Positions 56,651 to 64,000 of a DNA stretch of 64,000 nucleotides are shown one piece after another. Positions within the stretch are counted from its first letter, which is position 1; each line of letters starts with the position of its first letter. The position numbers and the translations under genes are program-made. The notes below the pieces were generated by a model. It saw only the letters and a list, made by a program, of their open reading frames with translations, did no database searches and was not told the origin of the DNA. Source of the stretch: Heterohyrax brucei (taxonomy: Eukaryota; Chordata; Mammalia; Hyracoidea; Procaviidae); contig CM053152.1 of assembly GCA_028571685.1 (NCBI GenBank), positions 22,328,001-22,392,000 on the forward strand, written 5' to 3'.

Positions 56651-57944
56651 GAGCATATACTCGACTCTTAATACTCTTCTGTTTGCATTGTATCTGCTGA
56701 TTTGACAATTAAAAAGCCATTTCAGGACTCAAGTCAGTTCTTTCATTTAGTGACACATACACATACCATAGAAACATACATATAATTCCTGAACTGTGAA
56801 ACTTCAAGGGTAAAATTATCAAGCACATGTTAAATGAATCTGTGGCAGTCCTACTTCTCAACAACCTGCACCTAAGATTTGCAGATGAAAGAGTACTCTG
56901 CCTAGATTCAGCTCCCAGCTAAAAGTAGCTAAAAGCACATTACAGAATGAGTCTTACTGGGTTGGTTTTTATTCTGAGGCTTACTTGATGAATGAAGAAA
57001 CTGATGTCCAGAAAGTAAGGTAAATTAGGAAACTGCTAGAACTAGAAGGGGGTTGCGGTGACGAAGGACACCTAGAGAAGAACTGAAGTTCGATCTTCTA
57101 ATTAAGAATTAGAAGTTTAATTATGTGTTTAACAACCTCTACCAGCATATTCTTTCCATAAGAACATTTCAATTTTTAAGTCTTAAAACCACAGATTGAT
57201 CAGACAAATCCCCCAGCACAGATTCACTTAGCTGCAGCTTTAGTTTTGTGTTCTCTGACAACATCCACCAAATTTGGACTGGATGTAGCATTCCTAGAAA
57301 CCAGAGACACAATCCATGGTGGTGTAATATGATGAAGAGCTCCCTCTGAAGATGGCTGAATCACAGGAAAAGCCCAAACCAAGCAGGAAAAATGTGCTTT
57401 GCATTTTTTCACGTAATTCACCTACTGAAACTGGGGGTGGTTAGGTTTTCATGAATAGGGCACCCAAGGAAAATAGCTAATAACAGACTGATCCAGAATT
57501 GAGAAAGAATGGCATGGCATCTTGCCCCAGTCATGAATAGATGACATAACAAAGAGAGAGGAAAAAGAAACAAGGAATCCAGGAGTAACAGGGAGACCAG
57601 AGCTCACCAGCCAGGCGTCTGGTACACACAGACTGTGGGAAATTTTCCTTGCCTCTGAGACACATATTGTTGTCCAACAATGGCACAGTGACTGATGTTG
57701 CAAAGCCTCCATTTCAGAGGAGAAGCCTACCAGAGGTGCTCTGCTCCTCCTCTCCCCCTGGGGAAATCCTGGAAAGTGCCAGTCAGCCTGCATTGTTGTT
57801 GAAGACGTGAAAGAAAAACACACAGAAAGCTCTGTATTTATAGTGGGCATAACAGGAGATTAATGGCATTCTCAGGGAGGGTAGGATTAATGGCACTGCA
57901 GCAGCAGCATCAGGTGGTAAAATTTGCTCTGGTCTGGGAAGCTA
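56651..57944. other. Unassigned, no gene seen
   Basis: The 133-codon minus frame at 57449-57850 is the longest unexplained open frame here. It starts MPTINTELSVCFSF and has no domain, no family resemblance and no flanking gene signals, so I treat it as chance or an unrecognised relic. Confidence 0.45.
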
Positions 57945-58070
57945 AAGGATAGCAGTGGTGTCCCAAGTCAGCTACCAACTTCACGGGAGACTTTGTCAAG
58001 TCGCCTCTCGGACCCTTAAACTCCTCACCTGTAAAGAAGACGTTTATATTGCTAGATTAACTCATTTCTT
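57945..58070 (+). mobile_element. MIR fragment
   Basis: 'agctaccaacttcacgggag', 'tttgtcaagtcgcctctcgg' and 'ctcctcacctgtaaagaaga' follow the sense MIR core. Confidence 0.6.
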
Positions 58071-58237
58071 TATTTGCCAACATTATATTGACCTAGAGCT
58101 ACAGAATGTATGCATCTTACTTTCAAATTAACAGTGTAGACAATAAAGAAGCAAACTTTATGGTGAGAAGGTATACTGAGGGAAAAAAATCATAGTAAAA
58201 AGGAGTCATCAATCAAGTTGGCACTTTAAGCTTGTTA

Positions 58238-58550
58238 GAAGATACTCTGAAGAGCTGACATTTAAGTAGAAACTGGAATGCTGAAAAGGAGCCAGTTAAG
58301 TGAAGGTGTATGGAGAGACAATCTCAGGCAGAGGGAAACAGGAAAAAGTATAGGAATAACTCAGAACCTGCTAGAAGAGCATGCCTGGCATATCGGAGGT
58401 GCATTAAGGGGGTCATTGGGGGTTATTGCAGCTACAGTACAGGAAGCAAGGGAAAAGGTGGTCAGAGACGAGTCTGGCAAGTAGGCAAGGGCCAGGTCAC
58501 ATCAGCATTAGAATCAGATTTGAAGTTTAATGGGTGAAACAAAGCCAAGA
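58238..58550 (-). mobile_element. L2 3' part
   Basis: 'agagctgacatttaagtaga', 'ctgaaaaggagccagttaag', 'aatctcaggcagagggaaac' and 'attagaatcagatttgaagt' fit antisense L2. Confidence 0.7.
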
Positions 58551-58555
58551 TAGTG

Positions 58556-58948
58556 TTGCGGGTTGATTTGCATCCTCCAGAAACTATGTTCATGTCCCTG
58601 CCTCAGGTACCTGAGAATGTGACCTTACTTGGAAATTAACCTTTGCAGATACAACAGTTAAGCTAAAGTCATATTGGAGTCTGGTGGACCTAACACAGTG
58701 TCCCTATAAGGAGAAGAGACTGCCGTGTGAAGAGATGGACACAAATGGAAGATGGCTAAGTGAAGATGGAGTCAGAGTCTAGGCTTATGTCAGGACCACC
58801 AGCAGCTAGGATTGGCAAGGAAGATTCCTCACTAGAACCTTCAGAGAGAGCATGGTCCCGCTGGCACCCTGATTTGGACTTCTGGTCTATGGAACTGTGA
58901 GAGAATAATCTTGACCTGACCTACGTTATTAAAAGACTACCCTGGCTG
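58556..58948 (+). mobile_element. MLT1-type MaLR LTR
   Basis: 'gggttgatttgcatcctcca', 'gagaatgtgaccttacttgg', 'aacctttgcagatacaacag', 'ctggcaccctgatttggact' and 'tctatggaactgtgagagaa': sense MLT1. Solo LTR. Confidence 0.8.
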
Positions 58949-58969
58949 ATGAAATTATGGAGGCAATTT

Positions 58970-59272
58970 TACACACTCAACAATAATTTGCAAAGCACAA
59001 TATCCAGTAGGCTTTTCTGCAGGTACGGGCATACATCATGAGTAAAACAGCATCTCTGTTCTCATACAAATTACATGTTGGTTGGAGAACACATAGAAAA
59101 CCGTTGTAGTAGTCCAGCTGAAAGATGCTGGTGACTTGGACAAGAGTAGTAGCAACAGAGGTACTGAGTGCTCACATTCTGAATGTGTTTTGAAGGTGGA
59201 TCCAAAATGATTTTCTGACAGAATGGGGAAGGGGGCGGTGAAAGAAAAAACAACTCCTAGATCTCTCTCTCT
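58970..59272 (-). mobile_element. L2, second antisense copy
   Basis: 'tcatgagtaaaacagcatct' (tail side) and 'gtagtagtccagctgaaaga' with 'gtgacttggacaagagtagt' match antisense L2 with a deletion between them. Confidence 0.6.
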
Positions 59273-59283
59273 TTCTCTCACCT

Positions 59284-59350
59284 GGCTTCTGGTTGTTTCC
59301 TTCTCATCATTTTAAGCTTTTTTCAAATGTTACTTCTTCAGAGAAGCTTC
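59284..59350 (+). mobile_element. L2 scrap, sense
   Basis: 'tttccttctcatcattttaa' and 'aaatgttacttcttcagaga' fit the L2 3' region in the opposite orientation to its neighbours. Confidence 0.5.
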
Positions 59351-59351
59351 C

Positions 59352-59842
59352 TGTCTTAGTCATTTAGTGCTGCTATAACAGAAATACCCCAAGTGGATGG
59401 CTTTAAAAAGAGAAATTTTATTCCCTCACAGTCTAATAGGCTGTAAGTCCAAATTCAGGGTTTCAGCTCCAGGGGAAGTCTTTCTCTGTTGGCTCTGGAG
59501 GAAGGATCTTGTCATCAATCTTCCCCTGGACTAGAAGTTTCTGAGGCTTGGGGACCCCAGATCCTTTCCAAAGAAGGAGCTCTGCTCCCAGCACTGCTTC
59601 TTGGTGGTATGAGGTCCCCGCATCTCTGTGCTAGCTTCCCTTTCCTTTGTAAGCCAAAAGATTGTCTCAAGGCACAATATAATTTTACCTGTTAAGTCCT
59701 GCCCCACCAGCACAACTGCCACCCATCCTCCCTCATTAACATCACCGAGCCGGAGTTTACAGCATATGGAAATATAATACCAGGGATCACAGCCTATCGG
59801 AAATGCTACACACATTTTAAGAAGGACACAAGTCAATCCACA
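59352..59842 (-). mobile_element. Solo MaLR-like LTR
   Basis: Begins 'tgtcttagtcatttagtgct', contains 'cagctccaggggaagtcttt', 'ctgctcccagcactgcttct' and ends near 'gtcaatccaca'. Flanks 'cttcc' (59347-59351) and 'cctcc' (59843-59847) may be a decayed 5-bp duplication. Confidence 0.8.
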
Positions 59843-59944
59843 CCTCCCTTGGCCACCTTAATTTAAAGTGCCCGCATAATTCATTATTCACTTTCCTTTT
59901 ACTATGCCTGTGCCATATACTGAAATAAGGAAGACTTGGGGAAG

Positions 59945-60430
59945 TGTACAGTCTGATTTGTACTCTTGATATGGAAATGTTTAAGTCCAAGATGCCTGTT
60001 AGACATCTAAGAGAAAATGTTGAATAAACTAGGTTGATGGGTAGCTTGGAAGTCAAGGAAAGAGGTGGAGCAGAAGACAAAGATTTTAGATATCACCTGG
60101 GAAGGACATTCACATTCTGAAGAGGACAAAGGACCTCCTGGAATATTCCAAAAATTAGAGGTCAAGAAGAGGTGAAGAAGCAAGCCAGACAGAAGGTGAG
60201 TATGGTGTCCCAGAAACCAAGTAAGGAAAGCATTTCAGACAGAGGAAATTATCAGCTTTCTCAATTGCTCAAGAAAAGACTCTTGGACTTGGCAACATAA
60301 AGGCCACTGGAGACCTTGATGTGAATAAAATCCTGATCCGAGTAGATTAAAGAGGAAATAATAATTAGAAATTAGAGACAACGAGCTGAGGCATATCCTT
60401 TAAGGAATTTTTATGACAAAGAGAGTAAGA
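59945..60430 (-). mobile_element. L2, antisense, ORF region
   Basis: 'ttagacatctaagagaaaat', 'tggtgtcccagaaaccaagt', 'aaagcatttcagacagagga', 'ggccactggagaccttgatg' and 'atgacaaagagagtaag' follow the antisense L2 central region. Confidence 0.7.
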
Positions 60431-60924
60431 AAATGGAGCAGTGACTTCCAAGAGAAGGATGTTTACTTGGTTGGTTGTTTATTTGACTCTTTAGTTAGTT
60501 TTTTATTCTTCAGATGGAAGCTATAATTTGAAAATCCAACTGTAAAAAATACTTTTATGACATAATCCTGGAAATTTTAACAAAGACTGATATAAAATAT
60601 TAATAAATTACTAGTTTTGCTAGGAATGATAATGGCATTGAGTTATGTTTCTCTTTGATTTCCAGATCTTTAGAAATGAATGATAAAGTATGTGTTACTA
60701 AATAAAATAATACCTAGGATTTGCTGTAAAATATACATGAAAGAAAAAGAAAGTTTAGAGCAACGTATAAAACTATATTGGCAAAGTATAATTGTTGAAG
60801 CTGGATGCTAGGTATATAGAGTTCATTATACTCTTCTTTTGACGTTTATATATGTAAAAAAGTTTTTTAAATGTGAAAAAAGATAGAACTAGTTATATTA
60901 CAGTAGTGTGGTTGATAAATAGAT
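60431..60924. other. Unassigned AT-rich spacer
   Basis: No gene or named repeat recognised. Confidence 0.5.
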
Positions 60925-61380
60925 AGCAAGTTGACTGACTCATGGTGACCTTATGTATAAAGAACAAAACGTTGCACAGTCTTGTGTCACCCTCACAATC
61001 ACCAGCATGTTCAAATTCATTGTTTTAGCTACTGTGCCCATTCATCTCACATGGGGTCTCCCTCATAGGCTTTCTGCTTCATCCAACACGATATTCTCCT
61101 CTAATAACTGATCTCTTTTGATGACATGAGTTGGATCCGACTCGATGGCACTTGGCTGGCTGGCTTTGACGACATGTTCAAAACAACCAAGTCAGACAAT
61201 GTTGTGATTCATAGGGTTTTCATTGGCTAATTTTCAGAAGTATGTCACCAGGCCTTTCTGTCTAGTCTGACCTACTTTGGAAGCTCCACTGAAACCTGTC
61301 CACTATGGGTGACCCAATGATACTGAAATACAAGTGTCATTCCTTCCAGCATCAGAGAAACACGCAAGTCACCGTATAGT
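60925..61380 (-). mobile_element. Internally deleted RTE derivative, copy 2
   Basis: The right part (61190-61380) is the antisense RTE 5' end ('ccactgaaacctgtccacta', 'ttggctaattttcagaagta'). The left part (60925-61128) is the antisense RTE 3' end ('gcacagtcttgtgtcaccct'). The fusion point differs from that in the copy at 47974, since more 3' sequence is kept. An AfroSINE-tail micro-insertion sits inside. Confidence 0.75.
61129..61164 (+). mobile_element. 36-bp AfroSINE-tail micro-insertion with 12-bp target duplication
   Basis: Insert 'agttggatccgactcgatgg' followed by 'cacttggctggctggc'. It is flanked by 'tttgatgacatg' (61117-61128) and 'tttgacgacatg' (61165-61176), 11 of 12 identical. The insert begins at the outer edge of the tail palindrome. 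It lies inside the RTE derivative and is therefore younger. Confidence 0.85.
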
Positions 61381-61387
61381 ACAACAG

Positions 61388-62060
61388 ACATGTATGGCAT
61401 AATGGTCCAAGAACCCCACACTCTCCCTGCCAGTGGGTGTCAGAGGAGGCTGAGTGGAAAGCCAGGGATTTCATTACCTCTCATAGATAATGAGCTTTCT
61501 CTTCCCCATCAATGTCAGTATCACATACTCCATGTAAACAACAGTAATAAGATGCCCCTCTCCCTTACAGCCAGGGTAGTACCAGCAGAAGCATAAACTC
61601 TCACCCAGCAACCAACAGTAATAAAGTATCCCTCCCCCTGGAATATCAATGGAGACTAAGTGAGGAACCTGGACTTCCACCCCACTCAAAAGTAATAGGG
61701 CAAGTTATCGTCCCTTCCCACTGTGGAGTCAGAAGAGGCCTGCTAAAAGAACAAATATAAATAAGATCCAGAGTTGAATAACATAATACTCAAAATGTTC
61801 AGAATACAAACCAAAACAACTTATCATATCAAGAACCAGGAAAATCTCAACTTAAATGAGAAAAGACATTCAGCAGATGCCAACACCAAGATTACACAGA
61901 TGTTGGGATTATCTCATAAGAATTTTAACATAGCCATTATAAAAATGTTTCATGGGCAGTTATGAACATTCTTGAAAAAATGAAAAACTGAAAAATTTCA
62001 AACAGCACATACAAACACAGCAGGTTAGGGAAATACACTTGCAACAAATTATGCTGTGTA
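61388..62060 (+). mobile_element. L1M 5' region / ORF1 start, old
   Basis: 'ggaatatcaatggagactaa', 'gtcagaagaggcctgctaaa', 'aatactcaaaatgttcagaa', 'caggaaaatctcaacttaaa' and 'agattacacagatgttggga' match the remembered L1M/HAL1-type 5' part. No ORF survives. Confidence 0.55.
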
Positions 62061-62737
62061 TATTATTCATACTGAGAAACAGAGTCTCACCAAGTTATGA
62101 TACTTGAAAAAGTTTTAGTCCACAGCTGGTCTTGTGCATCAACCATCCCTGGGGTCTCAGATATATAATACAACACATACTTCCCAAAACTCAGGCTACA
62201 TTTCAGCAACTCCAGAGACTATTGCATCACTGAATGTTTTCACAGCCTGCTCCCAGAAAAGAGTTAGTATTTCAGCATATCAATTAAGTAAGAATGTTGT
62301 ATCAGAAATAGTGCTGTCTGCCAAAGACTAAGATTTCACAAATGGGAAGATTTCTTCTGAATCTTCATCCCTTGACTACCTTCTTAGAAGCCCTAAAAAC
62401 TTGAAAATATCTGTACATTTACATTTTTCAAAAAGAAGTCAGAATGCATTGCAGGAAGGTAATCAGAAAAGAATTGCTGGGCTCATGTTCCAACCATTTA
62501 GGAAGGTGTCTACATGCTTCCTGCTGCTGCAGCATCCGTGAGAACGTAGAGGAGGGGAGGCAGAAGGGCAAAAATAGAGAAAGCAGATCACGAATATCCT
62601 CAGAGCTGGGTGTTTAAGTGTTATTTTGGCTACTTTTCAGGCCTTGGTTCACAGTGGAGAGTACCAGTGGATATGTCTTTTTTAACTCAAGGTAAAAAAT
62701 AAGCTTATTTCAGAAAAAAAGGGAAAAGGAACTAATG
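62061..62737. other. Unassigned spacer
   Basis: No gene or repeat recognised. Confidence 0.5.
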
Positions 62738-62965
62738 TTTATAGACTACCTGAAATACATATTATATGCCAGATTCTATGCTAGACACCTGTCATGTTAT
62801 GTTCTCATTCCTCAAAATAACTCTGTGAAGTGCATAATGTTATCATCACCACTGTGTAAGTGGGGAAACTGAAATTTAAATAATTAACCTACGTAAGGTC
62901 TCACATCAGTAAGTTAATAGAAATGGATGCTAATCTAGGTCTGGCTCGTTGCTAGGAAATGCACA
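62738..62965 (-). mobile_element. MIR
   Basis: 'catattatatgccagattct', 'ctcaaaataactctgtgaag', 'gtaagtggggaaactgaaat' and 'ttaacctacgtaaggtctca': antisense MIR. Confidence 0.75.
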
Positions 62966-64000
62966 CACTTTGACATGAAAATTACAAATAGTTACTAGCT
63001 TCTCAGAAGGACATTCTATTGAGGAAACTGTAAGCCTGATTCTGCCTCTTCCAATTACAGAACTTTTTTCTTATGTTTCCATTTAACCCCCCGTTTTGAT
63101 GATCCTACATATAGAAAAAATGGGTTTGACTGCATGTTCAGTAGACAATTCTTACCTGAGATCTTTATTTTCAGATATTTCTAGAAAGCTATATCTTGAA
63201 GGAAATGAAAACACAGGAGGAATTGTCTGTTAAGCAGCTGAAGAAAATTACATAGGAAGAAAATGGCTGTGAAAAAGCAGGAGACATATTTTGAGAGAAA
63301 TAAGCCTACTGTGTTTAAGGTACTAAGTACTATGTAAGAACTGTAATACAAGGCACAGTTCCTCCTTCCAGAGCCTCATGAAGAAAAAATATCACACAGA
63401 AAGCCACTGATCTCTAATGGTCCAGGCAATTCCCAACACTCAAATGGCTGAGCATTCAAGTAGCCACTGACTGCATATAGGTGCTGCTACCACTCAGGCT
63501 CTTGACTCTCCCTCCCCACGTGGGAGCTGCCACTGTTGAGTGAGCTCTCATCACAGCCAAGGTTTCCCATTCTCACCTTGGGCAGCGCACTGTAGTGATA
63601 CATTTTCCTGGGACCCTGTTAAAATTTCCAATAACAATAACGACAATGTCATGTATCATTGATATGTCCCAGTTCTTCATCTCTACAATTCATTTCCAAT
63701 GTAAATTAAATAGCCTTATATGCAGAAGCCTCAAAATCTATGTACCATTTTGGATTACTTTAAACACCATGTAAAACATTATTCCTGTGGTGAAAGGCGC
63801 TTGGAGGTCTGAACAAATTACAAACCAACCATTGGAACACAGTGTATTTGTAAATTGAGGGGGTAGACATGGTGGAGGCTGCTATATGGGATTAAGTGTC
63901 AAATGAGTTTATCTGAGCAAGGAAAAGATGATTGTGACTGGAATAATTAGAGAAGGTTTCAGAAAAGTCTGGGAATTTTTCCTGGGCTTTCAAAGACAGG
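62966..64000. other. Unassigned, no gene seen
   Basis: No named repeat, exon or RNA gene recognised to the end of the window. Confidence 0.5.

Noticed and set aside
57449..57850. 133-codon minus-strand open frame
   Set aside because: No recognisable domain, codon pattern or splice context. A frame of this length can arise by chance in 64 kb.

Overview
This is mammalian nuclear DNA made almost entirely of interspersed repeats. No host protein-coding exon, rRNA or tRNA gene can be supported. The open frames longer than chance are decayed retrotransposon ORFs (L1 ORF1/ORF2, an RTE polyprotein) or mariner transposase remnants. The repeat set points to an afrotherian, most likely a paenungulate such as elephant. 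Evidence for this is about fifteen AfroSINE copies ending in a CGACTCG(A/C)TGGCA-type tail, a BovB-like RTE ending in (CAA)n, and L1 elements with a long lineage-type 3'UTR. The clade call rests on remembered family sequences, not on a search.

Layout. 0-4 kb: a mariner foldback copy, an L1 3' end, and an L2 split by an antisense L1 3'UTR and an unassigned insert, then an antisense MLT1 LTR. 4-10 kb: mostly unassigned DNA with an AfroSINE cluster, one MaLR-like LTR with a 5-bp target duplication, and MIR. 10.2-16.1 kb: near full-length decayed L1 (L1-A). 16.4-18.8 kb: an ORF1-only half-L1 (L1-B) with an 11-bp target duplication, abutting an LTR. 20-21 kb: RTE 3' end, mariner, LTR/L1 fragments. 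21.76-28.79 kb: full-length L1-C nested inside an older L1-D. L1-D resumes at 28.79 kb and is itself split by an LTR (29.3 kb) and a full-length RTE (32.4-35.6 kb). 35.6-36.2 kb: a second mariner foldback copy. 36-49 kb: L1 3' ends, L2, MIR, AfroSINEs, one hAT element and a deleted RTE derivative. 49-64 kb: L1 3'UTR, MIR, MER5, AfroSINEs, L2, MLT1/MaLR LTRs, another deleted RTE and an L1M 5' fragment, separated by unassigned stretches.

How the parts interact. Nothing here forms an operon or a host system; the relationships are those of mobile elements. L1 and RTE supply the enzymes for the SINEs, and AfroSINE and RTE share a similar 3' tail. Insertions nest in a readable order: L1-D, then the LTR, RTE and L1-C inside it, then a SINE inside L1-C. 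The most unusual observations are five to seven 19-53 bp insertions of only the AfroSINE tail, several with clear target duplications; a mariner derivative with the same inverted-duplication junction at two loci; and the ORF1-only L1.

All boundaries were placed by eye from internal comparison and remembered family structure. Allow about 10-30 bases on edges not fixed by a target-site duplication.
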